Origin: Pseudarthrobacter sp. NBSH8
GTDB taxonomy: Bacteria > Actinomycetota > Actinomycetes > Actinomycetales > Micrococcaceae
Direction: 5' to 3'
Assembly (NCBI RefSeq): GCF_014217545.1
Contig: NZ_CP043178.1
Location: 3,658,001 to 3,722,000 of the forward strand
Length of the DNA: 64,000 nt
Shown here piece after piece: positions 34,914 to 45,255 of this stretch (the stretch's first letter is position 1; each line of letters starts with the position of its first letter). The translations under genes and the position numbers were made by a program. The notes under the pieces were generated by a model. That model worked only from the letters and a program-made list of their open reading frames with translations, did no database searches and had not been told where the DNA came from.

Positions 34914-35555
34914 ATGGACAACCAGGAATTGCGTCCCATCCCGCCCAAACCTGGCGCTCCGCCCACCGCGGAGTTGCCGCAGGAGGCGGTCGCGGCACCT
35001 GCAACGGAGCCCTCGCCCCGGAAGCGCCGGGGGGGCGCGTCAGCATTCCTGAAGGCACTCTTTGTGGCGGTTCTGCTCGGCGTGGCTGGAGGCCTGGTGT
35101 GGCTCGCAGTCTGGCTGGATTCCGGGGCGCCCGAGGCATCTGGCGACGGCGGCTCCGGGGTCGTGGAAATCCTGCCCACTCCGCTTGCCACCCCGCTCCC
35201 CCTTCCCCGTGAGGGTGTGGGGCCGCCGGACTACCGGCTGGGCGACTGCTTCAAGGATTTTGACCCCGCGGCGTTGCGGTCAACGGTAGTGGCCTGCGAT
35301 ACCGGCCACTCGGCCCAACTCGTCGCCGTCTTCCGCTACCCCGCAGTCGGCTCCTATCCTGGCCGGGAGGCCCTCGCAGCCAAGGCCCTGGAAGCCTGCC
35401 AGGCGGCCAGGCTGGCGCCGGCAGCCAACGAGTACACCTTGAACTTCCAGCGGGCCTACCCCAGCAGCACCAGCTGGGAATCGGGAGACCGGCGCGTGGA
35501 CTGCTACGTCACCGCCGACGGCGGAAACGTCATCAACGCCAGCGTTCTGCCCTAA
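34914..35555 (+). CDS. Membrane protein with septum-formation domain
   Basis: 213 aa from ATG with GGAGG upstream. Cytoplasmic Pro-rich N-terminus (about 1-45), one membrane helix (LKALFVAVLLGVAGGLVWLA), Pro-rich linker, then an extracytoplasmic domain with DYRLGDCFKDFD, VVACDTGHSAQLVAVFRYP and two more cysteines (EACQAAR, VDCYVTAD), as in the actinobacterial septum-formation family (PF13845-like). Expected role at the cell envelope. Converges on the LapA-like gene. Confidence 0.82.
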   Translation: MDNQELRPIPPKPGAPPTAELPQEAVAAPATEPSPRKRRGGASAFLKALFVAVLLGVAGGLVWLAVWLDSGAPEASGDGGSGVVEILPTPLATPLPLPREGVGPPDYRLGDCFKDFDPAALRSTVVACDTGHSAQLVAVFRYPAVGSYPGREALAAKALEACQAARLAPAANEYTLNFQRAYPSSTSWESGDRRVDCYVTADGGNVINASVLP

Positions 35556-35584
35556 AATTGCGCGACTCGTCGTTGTTTTCGGCG

Positions 35585-36019
35585 TCAAAGACCGGGCTTG
35601 GATTCGGGCCGGCCTGCTGCCGCAGGTCCCGGCGAAGCTGGCGGCCGGCCGGGCGCGTGGCGGCGTTGGCTTCTCAGCTGGAGGATCCGGGTTGCTCCGG
35701 CGATTGCGACGAGAATTCCGCCCGCCACTGCCGCGATGAACAGCGCCATACCCAGGGAAAGCTCGCCGGCAACCCCAAGATAACTCACGGTCACGCGATC
35801 CTGGTTCTGCAGAATGAAGATGATCAGCAACACCAAAAGGACCAGCCCTGCGCTGACCGCAACCCAGATCATCCCGGCCCGAGTCACATCCGCGTCCCCG
35901 GCCCTGTCCTGGGATGGTTTCCGGGGAACGCGTTTTGGCTTGGAAGGCGCAGGTTTCTTTACCGGACCCGAGGCGGGGCGCGGCCCGGTTGACGGACTCG
36001 ACGCTGGATCAGCAGCCAC
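35585..36019 (-). CDS. LapA-domain membrane protein
   Basis: 144 aa from GTG with GGGGA upstream. Basic Pro/Lys-rich N-terminus, two membrane helices (WVAVSAGLVLLVLLIIFILQ and MALFIAAVAGGILVAIAG) around the LapA-typical NQDRVTVSYLG, and an Arg/Pro-rich tail. Named after lipopolysaccharide assembly, but in Gram-positives the role is unknown. Confidence 0.85.
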   Translation of the reverse strand: MAADPASSPSTGPRPASGPVKKPAPSKPKRVPRKPSQDRAGDADVTRAGMIWVAVSAGLVLLVLLIIFILQNQDRVTVSYLGVAGELSLGMALFIAAVAGGILVAIAGATRILQLRSQRRHAPGRPPASPGPAAAGRPESKPGL

Positions 36020-36101
36020 GTTTTTTCATCCCCTATACCCGAAGCAATCCGTCGGTGCCGGACGGATATATCACAGGGTACTCCTCCACCGGGCCCGCGT
36101 C

Positions 36102-36126
36102 CCCTGCCGGTATTGGCCCGGCAGGG
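36102..36126. terminator. Hairpin downstream of clpB
   Basis: Perfect 9-bp arms CCCTGCCGG/CCGGCAGGG with a 7-nt loop, 140 bp beyond the clpB stop. No T-run. Confidence 0.35.
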
Positions 36127-36265
36127 CTCAGGGGCTGTCCTGGCAAACGTCAGGGGTGCCGTCCTGGTCGGTTTACCCAGGACGAGCGACCGGCCCGCAC
36201 AATACGCGAACAGGACGGGCCCGCCGTCACCCGGGTCGCCAGGCTGAAACGGTGAGCCCGGAGCC

Positions 36266-38920
36266 CTATTCCTTCCGCCGCACCACCAGGCCCGAGCCGG
36301 CGGGAGCACCGCCGTCGGGTCCTGAGAGCGCCTCCAGCCCTTCAATGGTGAGTTCGTCGACGTCGGCCGCGGTGTCCACGAGCACCGTGTCACCGTCCGC
36401 AATGTCGCCGGACAGGATGGCCTTGGCCAGGCGGTCGCCGATCTCGCGCTGGACGAGCCGGCGCAGCGGCCGGGCCCCGTACGCGGAATCGAAGCCGGAC
36501 ATGGCCAGCCAGGCCCGGGCGCCGTCGGACACTTCCAGTGCAAGCCGGCGCTCGCGCAGCCGCCCGCCAAGCTCGGCTACCTGCAGTTCCACGATCTGCG
36601 CGAGCTCCTCTACGGTCAGGGCTTCAAACAGCACAATCTCGTCCAGCCGGTTCAGAAACTCGGGCTTGAAGGACGCGTTGACCGTGGTCATGACCGCGGC
36701 GCGCTTGGCCTGTGCATCCAGCGACTGGTCCACCAGGAACTGGCTGCCAAGGTTGGACGTCAGCACCAGGATGGCGTTGCGGAAGTCCACGGTACGGCCC
36801 TGGCCATCGGTGAGGCGGCCGTCGTCGAGCACCTGCAGGAGGATGTCAAAGACCTCCGGGTGGGCCTTTTCCACCTCATCCAGCAGGACAACGGAGTACG
36901 GCCGACGGCGGACGGCCTCCGTCAGCTGGCCGCCCTCCTCGTAGCCGACGTACCCGGGAGGGGCGCCCACCAGCCGCGCCACCGAGTGCTTCTCGCCGTA
37001 CTCGGACATGTCGATCCGCACCATGGCGCGTTCGTCGTCGAACAGGAAATCCGCGAGCGCCTTGGCCAGCTCCGTCTTGCCCACGCCCGTGGGCCCCAGG
37101 AACAGGAACGAACCCGTGGGCCGATTGGGATCGCTGATACCGGCCCGCGCACGGCGGACGGCATCCGACACCGCGGCCACAGCCTTGGACTGGCCGATCA
37201 GGCGCTTACCCAGCTCCTGCTCCATATGGAGCAGCTTCTGGCTCTCGCCCTGCAGCATGCGCCCGGCCGGAATGCCGGTCCACGCTGAAATGACCTCAGC
37301 AATGTCGTCCGCCGTGACCTCGTCAGCCACCATCTGGGCAGGCCTTTCCGTCACAGCCTCTTCGGCAGCGGCCGCGTTCAGCTCCTGCTCAACTGCCGGA
37401 ATCTCGCCGTAAAGGATCCGCGACGCCGTCTCGAGATCTCCTTCGCGCGCGGCCTTGTCGTATGCCGAGCGCAGCTCGTCCAGCTTCGCCTTCAGGTCGC
37501 CCACCCGGTTCAGCCCGGCGCGCTCTGCTGCCCAGCGGGCATTCAGCGCGTCCAGTTCTTCGCTCTTGTCCGCTTTGTCCGCGCGGAGGGCCGCCAGGCG
37601 CTCCACCGAGGCAGCGTCCTTCTCGTTCGCCAGGGCCAGTTCCTCCATGGTGAGCCGGTCCACGGCACGGCGCAGCTGGTCGATCTCCTCCGGCGCGGAG
37701 TCGATCTCCATCCGCAGCCGCGAGGCCGCCTCGTCCACCAGGTCGATGGCCTTGTCCGGCAGCTGGCGGCCGGAAATGTAGCGGTTGGACAGGGTTGCGG
37801 CGGCCACCAGCGCGGAGTCGGCGATGGTGACTTTGTGGTGCGCCTCGTAGCGTTCCTTGAGGCCGCGGAGGATCCCGATGGTGTCCTCCACACTGGGCTC
37901 ACCTACGTACACCTGCTGGAACCTGCGCTCCAGGGCCGGGTCCTTCTCGATATTCTCGCGGTACTCATCCAATGTGGTGGCGCCGATCAGCCGCAGCTCA
38001 CCGCGGGCCAGCATGGGCTTGAGCATGTTGCCCGCATCCATCGAGGACTCCCCCGTGGCACCGGCACCCACCACCGTGTGGATCTCGTCAATGAAGGTGA
38101 CAATCTGGCCGTCCGAGTTCTTGATCTCCTCCAGCACGGCCTTGAGGCGCTCCTCGAACTCGCCGCGGTATTTCGCCCCGGCCACCATGGAGGCGAGGTC
38201 CAGCGCAATCAGCGTCTTGCCACGCAGGCTTTCCGGAACATCGCCGGCCACGATCCGCTGGGCGAGCCCTTCAACGACGGCGGTCTTGCCCACCCCCGGC
38301 TCGCCGATGATCACGGGGTTGTTTTTGGTGCGGCGGCTCAGCACCTGGATGATGCGCCGGATCTCGGTGTCGCGCCCGATCACCGGGTCCAGCTTGCCCG
38401 CACGCGCCATCGCGGTGAGGTCCGTGCCGAACCGTTCCAGCGACTGGAACGTGTTTTCCGGGTCCGGGGTGGTGACCTTACGGTCGCCGCGGACACCCGG
38501 CAGGGCGGCGAGCAGCGCTTCATGGGAGGCACCGGCGTCGCGCATTAACCGCCCGACGGCGTCACTCCCGGCAGAGAGCCCCAGCAGCAGCACCTCGGTG
38601 GAGACATACGTATCGCCCAGCCGGTCCGCTTCATTCTTGGCATTCTGGATGGCCTGCAGCGCGGGGCGGGACAGCTGGGCCTGCTGAGTGGAGCCACCCG
38701 ATGTTGCCGGCAGCGCCTTGATGGCGCCGCTCGCCTGCACACTGACTGCATCCGGGTCTGCGCCCGTGGCACGGAGAAGCGCGACGGCGACGCCCTCCCG
38801 CTGATCCATCAGGGCCTTGAGCAGGTGGGCGGGTTCCACCTGGGGATTTCCTGCCGTGGAGGCGTTCATGGCTGCTGCCGAAAGAGCCTCCTGGCTCTTG
38901 GTGGTGAATTTGACGTCCAA
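36266..38920 (-). CDS. clpB: ATP-dependent disaggregase ClpB
   Basis: 884 aa, TTG start with AAGGAG 6 nt upstream. Clp N domain (about 1-145), first AAA+ ([13 protein letters not shown]), coiled-coil middle domain (about 400-525), second AAA+ ([52 protein letters not shown]) and C-terminal domain. It is the Hsp100 that rescues aggregated proteins with DnaK. Monocistronic. A HAIR-like inverted repeat upstream points to HspR repression. An internal start for a shorter ClpB form is possible but not evident. Confidence 0.97.
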   Translation of the reverse strand: MDVKFTTKSQEALSAAAMNASTAGNPQVEPAHLLKALMDQREGVAVALLRATGADPDAVSVQASGAIKALPATSGGSTQQAQLSRPALQAIQNAKNEADRLGDTYVSTEVLLLGLSAGSDAVGRLMRDAGASHEALLAALPGVRGDRKVTTPDPENTFQSLERFGTDLTAMARAGKLDPVIGRDTEIRRIIQVLSRRTKNNPVIIGEPGVGKTAVVEGLAQRIVAGDVPESLRGKTLIALDLASMVAGAKYRGEFEERLKAVLEEIKNSDGQIVTFIDEIHTVVGAGATGESSMDAGNMLKPMLARGELRLIGATTLDEYRENIEKDPALERRFQQVYVGEPSVEDTIGILRGLKERYEAHHKVTIADSALVAAATLSNRYISGRQLPDKAIDLVDEAASRLRMEIDSAPEEIDQLRRAVDRLTMEELALANEKDAASVERLAALRADKADKSEELDALNARWAAERAGLNRVGDLKAKLDELRSAYDKAAREGDLETASRILYGEIPAVEQELNAAAAEEAVTERPAQMVADEVTADDIAEVISAWTGIPAGRMLQGESQKLLHMEQELGKRLIGQSKAVAAVSDAVRRARAGISDPNRPTGSFLFLGPTGVGKTELAKALADFLFDDERAMVRIDMSEYGEKHSVARLVGAPPGYVGYEEGGQLTEAVRRRPYSVVLLDEVEKAHPEVFDILLQVLDDGRLTDGQGRTVDFRNAILVLTSNLGSQFLVDQSLDAQAKRAAVMTTVNASFKPEFLNRLDEIVLFEALTVEELAQIVELQVAELGGRLRERRLALEVSDGARAWLAMSGFDSAYGARPLRRLVQREIGDRLAKAILSGDIADGDTVLVDTAADVDELTIEGLEALSGPDGGAPAGSGLVVRRKE

Positions 38921-38953
38921 AGAGAGCTCCTTCCGGGTTTACGCATGTGCGCT

Positions 38954-38978
38954 AAGTTGAGTCTACTACGCTCAACTT
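38954..38978. promoter_or_regulatory. HAIR element, candidate HspR operator
   Basis: AAGTTGAGT-N7-GCTCAACTT, one mismatch in the 9-bp arms. It resembles the actinobacterial HAIR consensus CTTGAGT-N7-ACTCAAG bound by HspR at dnaK and clpB promoters. It lies 34 bp upstream of the clpB start codon. Confidence 0.82.
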
Positions 38979-39127
38979 TGAGGATGTGCCCCCTACGCCC
39001 CATGTTTGCCGACGGCGAACTGCCTGTCTAGGGGCGGCCGCCACCGACAGGAGATCGATTCCCGGCACCCTCCCGCAGTTGCCCAGGCCCGCCAGCAGCA
39101 CAAGTACCCGCATGGATTTCCGCCCGT

Positions 39128-40189
39128 TCAGCCCGGGTAGATGGCCACGGCGCCGGCCTTGATCACGAAATACACCTGCATGCCCGGCGCCAATTCAAGA
39201 TCAACAGAGGCCGCCGGGGTGATGTCCGCGCTCAGCTGCCCGGCCTCCCCGGCGCGGACCCGGATCCCGTCCCCGTGCGGTTCCAGGTCGGTGATGGTCA
39301 CGGCGAAGGAGTTCCGCGGACTGCCATGCGCCTCGCTGGGGAAAACGGAAACGGCCGACGGCGGGAAAACAGCCACGCCCGGCTTCCCGGTGGGGAGCGG
39401 GGCGGCTGCGTCGTGGTGTCCATAGAGGTTGAGGCCGCCAGCCTGGAGACCGTGTTCGGTGATGTGGCCGGCCACAAAGTTGAGCCCGGCAAGCCCGGCC
39501 GCGAACCGGCTGCGCGGGCGCTGGAGGACTTCGCGGGTTGGGCCTTCCTCGCTGATGCGCCCGTCTTCGAGGATAACCACACGGTCGGCCAGCATCAGGG
39601 CATCGAGGGCGTCGTGCGTGATGATGATGGCGCGGCGGCCAGCCAGCACGCGTTTAAGCAGGCGCCGGAGAAGCGGCGCGGCATGGATATCAAGCGCGGC
39701 CATCGGTTCATCCAGCAGCAGGAGCCCGGGGTCGGCGGCAAGCGCCCGGGCCACGGCAACGCGCTGCGCCTGGCCGCCGGAGAGCTCGGCCGGGCGCCGT
39801 GCCTGCAGGTCCGTCGCCGCGACCTCTCCGAGCCACCTCAGTGCGGTCTCCCGCGCGGCCTGCTTTGAAGCCCCCGCACTCCGGGGCCCAAAGGCCACGT
39901 TCTCCAGCACGCTCAGGTGCGGGAACAGCAGCGGTTCCTGGGCCAGGAGGGCCGTACCGCGCCGGTGGGGAGCCGTCCACTGGCCGCGCCCGGCGTTGAG
40001 GTTAAACAGGGTCCTGCCGTCCAGTTCGGCAGAGCCCGAGTCCGGGTAGAGCAGGCCCGCGATGACGTTCAGCAGCGTGGATTTGCCCGCGCCGTTTGCC
40101 CCCATAACGGCCACCGTTTCGGCCGCGCCCAGCGCGAGGGAGACGTCGAACCCGCGGCCAGCCACGGCGGCCTGAATCGAGAACGTCAC
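39128..40189 (-). CDS. modC: Molybdate ABC transporter ATPase
   Basis: 353 aa from GTG, overlapping the modB stop by 4 bp (GTGA). ATPase domain with [24 protein letters not shown] and [13 protein letters not shown]-terminal TOBE/mop-like domain (about 280-350; [20 protein letters not shown]) as in ModC. It energises molybdate (or tungstate) uptake with ModA and ModB. The start upstream of GTG would run into modB, so the short start is correct. Confidence 0.93.
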   Translation of the reverse strand: MTFSIQAAVAGRGFDVSLALGAAETVAVMGANGAGKSTLLNVIAGLLYPDSGSAELDGRTLFNLNAGRGQWTAPHRRGTALLAQEPLLFPHLSVLENVAFGPRSAGASKQAARETALRWLGEVAATDLQARRPAELSGGQAQRVAVARALAADPGLLLLDEPMAALDIHAAPLLRRLLKRVLAGRRAIIITHDALDALMLADRVVILEDGRISEEGPTREVLQRPRSRFAAGLAGLNFVAGHITEHGLQAGGLNLYGHHDAAAPLPTGKPGVAVFPPSAVSVFPSEAHGSPRNSFAVTITDLEPHGDGIRVRAGEAGQLSADITPAASVDLELAPGMQVYFVIKAGAVAIYPG

Positions 40190-41049
40190 CGGACCGCACC
40201 GCCCGCGGCGGCCGCCGTCGTCGTACGTTCGCCGCTGGGTGCGGGCGCCCGTTGAGCGGCGCAGGGGCTGCGGTACGCGAGTGACACCACGGCCACCGCC
40301 ACCGCCACGAGGACCAGGGACAGCGCGACGGCGGCATCGGCGTCCGTTTCCCGCTGCAGGTAGATTTCCAGCGGCAGCGTCCGGGTCACCCCCTGCAGGC
40401 TGCCGGCGAAGGTGAGGGTGGCACCGAATTCGCCCAGGCTGCGCGCGAAGGACAGCACCGCGCCGGACGCGAGTCCCGGCAGCACGAGCGGGAGGGTGAC
40501 CCTGCGGAGCACCGTGGTGGGACCGGCGCCGAGCGTCGCGGCCACCGCCTCGTACCGGTTCCCGGCCGTCCGCAAGGCGCCTTCGAGGCTGACCACCAGG
40601 AACGGCAGGGCCACGAACGTCTGGGCCAGGATGACCGCCGTCGTCGAAAAGGCGATCTGCAGGCCTGCCACTTCCAGTGTCCGGCCCAGCAGCCCCTGCC
40701 GCCCGAAGGTGTATAGCAGCGCGATGCCGCCCACCACCGGCGGAAGGACCAGCGGGAGCAGGACCAGTGAGCGGAGGAAGCGCTGGCCGGGGAAGCTGCC
40801 GCGGGCCAGGACCAGGGCTAGCGGAATACCCAGGACGATGCATAGGACGGTGCTGGCCGCGGATGTGCGCAGGCTCAGCCCAAGGGCCTGCAGCGACGCT
40901 TCCGACGTGATCAGCGGGATGAACTGGGCCCAATTGACCTTGGCCACCATGGCCGCCAGCGGCAGCACCACGAACAGGCCGCCCGCGGCCGCGAGGACGT
41001 AAATCCAGCGCGGCACACCGCCGTACCCGCTGTTCCTGGCCTGTTTCAT
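40186..41049 (-). CDS. modB: Molybdate ABC transporter permease
   Basis: 287 aa with about six membrane helices and the EAA-type loop [22 protein letters not shown] that docks Mod[20 protein letters not shown] segment ([20 protein letters not shown]) is typical of ModB/CysT. Ala/Thr-rich tail. Third gene of the mod operon, 67 bp after modA. Confidence 0.94.
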   Translation of the reverse strand: MKQARNSGYGGVPRWIYVLAAAGGLFVVLPLAAMVAKVNWAQFIPLITSEASLQALGLSLRTSAASTVLCIVLGIPLALVLARGSFPGQRFLRSLVLLPLVLPPVVGGIALLYTFGRQGLLGRTLEVAGLQIAFSTTAVILAQTFVALPFLVVSLEGALRTAGNRYEAVAATLGAGPTTVLRRVTLPLVLPGLASGAVLSFARSLGEFGATLTFAGSLQGVTRTLPLEIYLQRETDADAAVALSLVLVAVAVAVVSLAYRSPCAAQRAPAPSGERTTTAAAAGGAVR

Positions 41050-41116
41050 GGTCTCCTTGGGGCGGCTTCGTTACGCTGTGAGGTTGCCTATGGGCGGGGT
41101 GCTACGGGGCGGGGCG

Positions 41117-41929
41117 TTACGGTGCCCCGAAGCCGGCCGCACTAAGGGTTTTCTGCCCGTCGGCGCCGGTAACCATGGCGATGAAGGCTGCCGCCAGGTC
41201 CTTGTTCCGGCTCGAGCCTACTGCGGCGATGGGATAGGTGTTGACTGCCTTGCCGGATTCGTCGAACGGGATTCCCTTAACCTTGTCCCCGGCGCCTTTG
41301 ATGTCGGTAACGTAGACCAGGCCGGCGTCGGCCTCGCCCGAGGTGACCTTGCCCAGGACGTCGGTCACGGATGATTCCTCGCTGACCGGAGCGAGGGTCA
41401 CGCCCGCGGCCTTTTCCACGGTATCCGCTGCGGCGCCGCACGGAACCTGGCTGGCACAGACAACCACCTTGACACCGGGTTTGGCCAGATCTGCGAAGGA
41501 CGCGATCGACGCCGGATTGGACGGCGGGACGGCGATCTCCAGGACGTTGGTGGCGAAGTTCTTCGCGGTCCCGTCCAGGAGCTTGGCATCGGCCAGCTTG
41601 GTCATGTTCCTGGTATCGGCGGAGGCAAAGACGTCCGCCGGTGCGCCCTGGGTGATCTGGGTGATCAGGTCCGAGGATCCGGCGAAGCTCAGTACGATCC
41701 TGGTTCCCGGGTTCTTCGCCTCGAAGTCACTGGCCAGCTGGGTGAAAGTGGTCTTGAGCGACGCGGCTGCGACGACCGTGATGGTCCCGGACACGTGACC
41801 GGTGGGGCCCGGGGACGAGCCGGCGGACTGCGGGCCCGCGGACGTCGTGGAAGCCGGCGCACACGCGGCCAGGCCCAAGAAGAGGGCGGCTGTGATAACA
41901 ACGGTTCTGGCGTGCGTGCGGGCGCTCAA
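41117..41929 (-). CDS. modA: Molybdate-binding lipoprotein
   Basis: 270 aa, TTG start overlapping the regulator stop by 4 bp. Lipoprotein signal with lipobox LGLAAC near residue 23, Ser/Pro-rich tether, then a periplasmic-binding fold: TVVAAASLKTTFTQLASDFE, LSFAGSSDLITQITQGAPAD, FASADTRNM, PIAAVGSSRNKDLAAAF. These are typical of ModA. Binds molybdate outside the membrane. Confidence 0.94.
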   Translation of the reverse strand: MSARTHARTVVITAALFLGLAACAPASTTSAGPQSAGSSPGPTGHVSGTITVVAAASLKTTFTQLASDFEAKNPGTRIVLSFAGSSDLITQITQGAPADVFASADTRNMTKLADAKLLDGTAKNFATNVLEIAVPPSNPASIASFADLAKPGVKVVVCASQVPCGAAADTVEKAAGVTLAPVSEESSVTDVLGKVTSGEADAGLVYVTDIKGAGDKVKGIPFDESGKAVNTYPIAAVGSSRNKDLAAAFIAMVTGADGQKTLSAAGFGAP

Positions 41930-42336
41930 ATGATGCTCTTTCCGTGCGGGGTTTCGATGATGACTGTTGTTGCTTTGACCACCGCGGTGGCCACGGAGCC
42001 GAGTTCCAGGCCCAGGTCGCGGACGGCTTCACTGCTCATCAGCGACACCACCCGGAACGGCCCGCACTGGAGTTCCACTTGGGCCATGACCTTGTCCGCC
42101 GTGATCCCAGTGACCAAGCCAACGAACCTGTTGCGTGCCGAACTTCCTGAACGGTGCGGGTCCTCGGGAAGCTGCGCAAGCTTCTGGGCATGCCTTGCCA
42201 GTTCCAGTCCGTCCACGGCCAGCCGGCCGGCGTCGTCCTTTACCGGGGTGAGGCTGCCGTTCTCTGTCCAGCGCCGGACGGTGTCGTCACTGACGCCGAG
42301 GAACCTGGCGGCTTCGGATACGCGAATAGTGGGCAT
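41926..42336 (-). CDS. HTH-TOBE molybdenum-responsive regulator
   Basis: 136 aa. N-terminal MerR/excisionase-like helix-turn-helix (VSEAARFLGVSDDTVRRWTE) and a C-terminal single TOBE/mop domain (RNRFVGLVTGITADKVMAQV; ELGSVATAVVKATTVIIETP) that binds molybdate in related proteins. It leads the mod operon and probably senses cellular molybdate, replacing classical ModE, whose DNA-binding part is different. Coupled to modA by a 4-bp overlap. Confidence 0.9.
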   Translation of the reverse strand: MPTIRVSEAARFLGVSDDTVRRWTENGSLTPVKDDAGRLAVDGLELARHAQKLAQLPEDPHRSGSSARNRFVGLVTGITADKVMAQVELQCGPFRVVSLMSSEAVRDLGLELGSVATAVVKATTVIIETPHGKSII

Positions 42337-42518
42337 TTCATGAGCTTAGTCCGCATCTGCGAATGTTCTTATCAATTTTCTCCGCTTATCAGAATATGAC
42401 GCTTACGCCGGTTTAGCTCCCGTTCCAGGGTTCACTTGGGCTGTCTATGGAAGGTGCCGGGCCGAAGTCCTACGCTATGGATAAGGGGAGGGGCCGCAGT
42501 CGCTGAGGAGCGTTTGTG

Positions 42519-43853
42519 ATGAAGTGGATCAGGCCTGACAGCCCCGACTATGACCCTGCCCGGAAGGTCTTCAACGCCATGATTGACCGGCGTCCGGCGG
42601 TAATTGCCCAGTGTTCGAATGACGCGGACGTGGCCGAAGCCCTCCGCTATGGACGGGAAAGTTCCCTCGCCATTGCCGTCCGTGCCGGCGGCCACTCAGT
42701 GGCCGGAATGTCCATGAACAACGACGGCCTGGTGATCGATGTCCGGCCCATGAAGTCGATCGATGTGGACCCGGAATCCGGCATCGTCACCGCCGGGGCG
42801 GGCGTCACCTGGGGCGAGTTCGACCGCGCCACCCAGGAGCACGCCCTGGCCGTCACCGGCGGGCGCGCCTCCACCACCGGCGTCGCCGGCTTCACCCTGG
42901 GCGGCGGATCCGGGTGGCTGGAGCGCTCCTTCGGGTTCGCGTGCGACAGTCTCGTCTCGGTGGACCTGGTGACGGCCGACGGCGAGCGCGTCACCGCCAG
43001 CGCCCGGGAAAACCCCGAACTCTTCTGGGCCCTCCATGGCGGCGGCGGCAATTTCGGAGTTGCCACCTCTTTCACGTTCCAGGCGCACCGGCTCGGCCCG
43101 GTGGTCCACGCCGGGATATGGCTGTGGCCCGGCGGAGAGGCCATGGACGTCTCCCGCGCGTACCGGGACCTGGCCCTCGCAGCACCCGATGGCGTCGGGT
43201 TGGGGCTGTTGTACATGACCGCTCCGCCGGAGCCGTTTGTGCCTGAGCATCTGGTGGGAAAAATGGCCGTCGCCATAGGCTACGTCTACGCGGGTGAGCC
43301 CGAGGAAGGCTCCGAACATGCCCGGCCCTTCCGTGAACTCGGACCGGCCGTCGACCTGGTGGGTGACACACCCTATGCAGAGTTCAACTGCTCCCTGGAT
43401 GATCCGCCGGACCATTACAACTACTGGAGCGCCGACTACCACGACGAACTTCCCGATGCAGCTCTGGACCTCTTTGTTGAGTCGGCCCGCAACCTCCCCG
43501 ATGCCACGTCCCAGCAACTGATCGCCCGCTGGGGCGGCGCGGTCGGCGGGAACGCGGGGGCAGCCACGCCGCTGATCAACCGGAACGCAGCCTTTGTGAG
43601 CCACCCTTTCGGCATCTCGCCAACGCCCGAGGAGTGCGAGTTGGCCAAGGCCTGGGTGAAGGACTTCCGCGGCAAGATTGCACCCTATGCCTCGGGCGGG
43701 GTGTGGCTCAATTTCATCGGCAACGAGGGCCAGGAGCGCATCCGTGCCGCGTTCGGCAAGGGGAACTACGCGCGGCTGGCCAGGGTCAAGCGGGACTTCG
43801 ATCCGCGAAACGTCTTCCAGGGCAACCAGAACATCCTGCCGGCCGGCTCCTGA
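42519..43853 (+). CDS. FAD-linked oxidase, BBE-like
   Basis: 444 aa from ATG (GAGGAG 8 nt upstream; GTG immediately before is an alternative). PCMH-type FAD domain with RAGGHSVAG, whose His usually carries covalent FAD, and GVAGFTLGGGSGWLERSFG; the C-terminal berberine-bridge segment ends RVKRDFDPRNVFQGNQNI. The second Cys linkage of bicovalent members is not seen. Likely oxidises a sugar or secondary metabolite. Substrate unknown; single gene. Confidence 0.88.
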   Translation: MKWIRPDSPDYDPARKVFNAMIDRRPAVIAQCSNDADVAEALRYGRESSLAIAVRAGGHSVAGMSMNNDGLVIDVRPMKSIDVDPESGIVTAGAGVTWGEFDRATQEHALAVTGGRASTTGVAGFTLGGGSGWLERSFGFACDSLVSVDLVTADGERVTASARENPELFWALHGGGGNFGVATSFTFQAHRLGPVVHAGIWLWPGGEAMDVSRAYRDLALAAPDGVGLGLLYMTAPPEPFVPEHLVGKMAVAIGYVYAGEPEEGSEHARPFRELGPAVDLVGDTPYAEFNCSLDDPPDHYNYWSADYHDELPDAALDLFVESARNLPDATSQQLIARWGGAVGGNAGAATPLINRNAAFVSHPFGISPTPEECELAKAWVKDFRGKIAPYASGGVWLNFIGNEGQERIRAAFGKGNYARLARVKRDFDPRNVFQGNQNILPAGS

Positions 43854-43890
43854 CCGGCCCCGCGGAGAGCCGCCGCACTAGACTTCCCCC

Positions 43891-44760
43891 ATGGCGATTT
43901 ACCTGGATCCGCCGCTGTGGCCAGCCCACGGCACGCACTTTTCGCACCTCATCTCGGACACCTCCCTGGCGGAGCTGCACGCCTTCGCCGCCGCGGCCGG
44001 CATCCCGGACCGGGCGTTCGACGGCGACCACTACGACGTTGCCGAGCGCCGGTTCGACGACCTCGTCGCCGCGGGCGCCGTGCCGGTGGAGGCCCGGATC
44101 CTGGTCCGCAAGCTGATCGCCAGCGGGCTGCGCATTCCGGCCCGGCGGCGCAATAAGTCACTCAAGGTCCCGCTGCTGAACCGCTGGGAAACCATCATGC
44201 CCGGCCACGATGCCCTCTTCCTGGACCTGCTGGACCGCTGGAGCGAGGACCACCGCCGGTATCACGGCTGCACGCACCTGCTGGCAGTTCTGGAGGCCTT
44301 GGACCTGCTCACCGACCCCGCCGATCCGCCGCGGACAGTGCTGCTCGCAGCCTGGTTCCACGATGCCGTGTACCGCGGGGTCGCCGGTCAGGACGAGGAG
44401 GAGTCGGCCCGTCTCGCCGAGGAGCGCCTCGCGGATGCGGGGCTCCCGGCCGACGATGTTGAAGAGGTGGCCCGGCTGGTCAGGCTGACATCGGACCACC
44501 GCCCGGAGCCAGGGGACGACGGCGGCGCCCTCCTCTGCGACGCGGACCTGTCAGTCCTCGGCGGTGACCCTGAGCCGTACGCCCGGTATGTGGCCGCCGT
44601 CCGGGAAGACTATGCGCACATCGGCGACGCCGACTTCGCCGCCGGGCGCGCCGCCGTCGTCCGTCATCTGCTGGAACTGGACCCTCTGTTCCACGGCGAC
44701 CGCGCACGGGAGTTGTGGCTCGTGGCCGCCCGCCGGAACCTGCAGGGCGAGCTGGGCTGA
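43891..44760 (+). CDS. DUF4031 domain fused to HD-type phosphohydrolase
   Basis: 289 aa. The first 85 residues fit DUF4031 (IYLDPPLWPAHGTHFSHLIS; FDGDHYDVAERRFDDLVAAG). The rest is a predicted metal-dependent HD-superfamily protein: WSEDHRRYHGCTHLLAVLEA, AAWFHDAVYRG, TSDHRPEPGDDGGALLCDAD, with His and Asp residues suited to metal binding. Both parts exist as separate proteins in other bacteria. Nucleotide substrate unknown. Confidence 0.85.
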   Translation: MAIYLDPPLWPAHGTHFSHLISDTSLAELHAFAAAAGIPDRAFDGDHYDVAERRFDDLVAAGAVPVEARILVRKLIASGLRIPARRRNKSLKVPLLNRWETIMPGHDALFLDLLDRWSEDHRRYHGCTHLLAVLEALDLLTDPADPPRTVLLAAWFHDAVYRGVAGQDEEESARLAEERLADAGLPADDVEEVARLVRLTSDHRPEPGDDGGALLCDADLSVLGGDPEPYARYVAAVREDYAHIGDADFAAGRAAVVRHLLELDPLFHGDRARELWLVAARRNLQGELG

Positions 44761-44820
44761 CGCTTCCGCACAACCGCCGGAAGCCTTTACGGCCGCCGAG
44801 GCCGGTGCAAGACTGCTCGG

Positions 44821-45255
44821 ATGAACCTGCGCATCCAATCCGTTAGCATCGACTCCCCCGACCCGAAAGTGCCCGCCGTTTTTTGGGAGAAGGCACTGGG
44901 CTGGCGCCGCACCTACGAAGTGGACGACGAAATCGTACTGGAGCCACCCGAGGGCAGCCCGGCCGACGGCGTCAGCCCGGACCTGCTCTTCCTGAAGGTG
45001 CCCGAGCGGAAGGTGCTTAAGAACGGGCTGCACCTGGACCTCCGTCCGGATGACCAGGCCGAGGAGGTGCAGCGCCTGGAAGCCCTGGGCGCATCGCGCA
45101 TTTCTGTCGGGCAGGGCCCGGAGGTCACCTGGGTGGTCATGGCTGACCCGGACGGCAACGAGTTCTGCGTGCTGCGCGCGCTGCGGTCAGAAGAGCTCGA
45201 AGCCCAGGGACTGGTCCCCGGATTCAGCGAAACCCTTGGGAACGCCGCCGGCTAA
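44821..45255 (+). CDS. Single-domain VOC family protein
   Basis: 144 aa, one glyoxalase/bleomycin-resistance-like module (RIQSVSIDSPDPKVPAVFWE; GLHLDLRPDDQAEEVQRLEA; VMADPDGNEFCVLRA). Metal ligands are partly recognisable (His in LHLDL, Glu in NEFCVL). Cytoplasmic; substrate unknown. It overlaps the converging YccF gene by 4 bp. Confidence 0.87.
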   Translation: MNLRIQSVSIDSPDPKVPAVFWEKALGWRRTYEVDDEIVLEPPEGSPADGVSPDLLFLKVPERKVLKNGLHLDLRPDDQAEEVQRLEALGASRISVGQGPEVTWVVMADPDGNEFCVLRALRSEELEAQGLVPGFSETLGNAAG

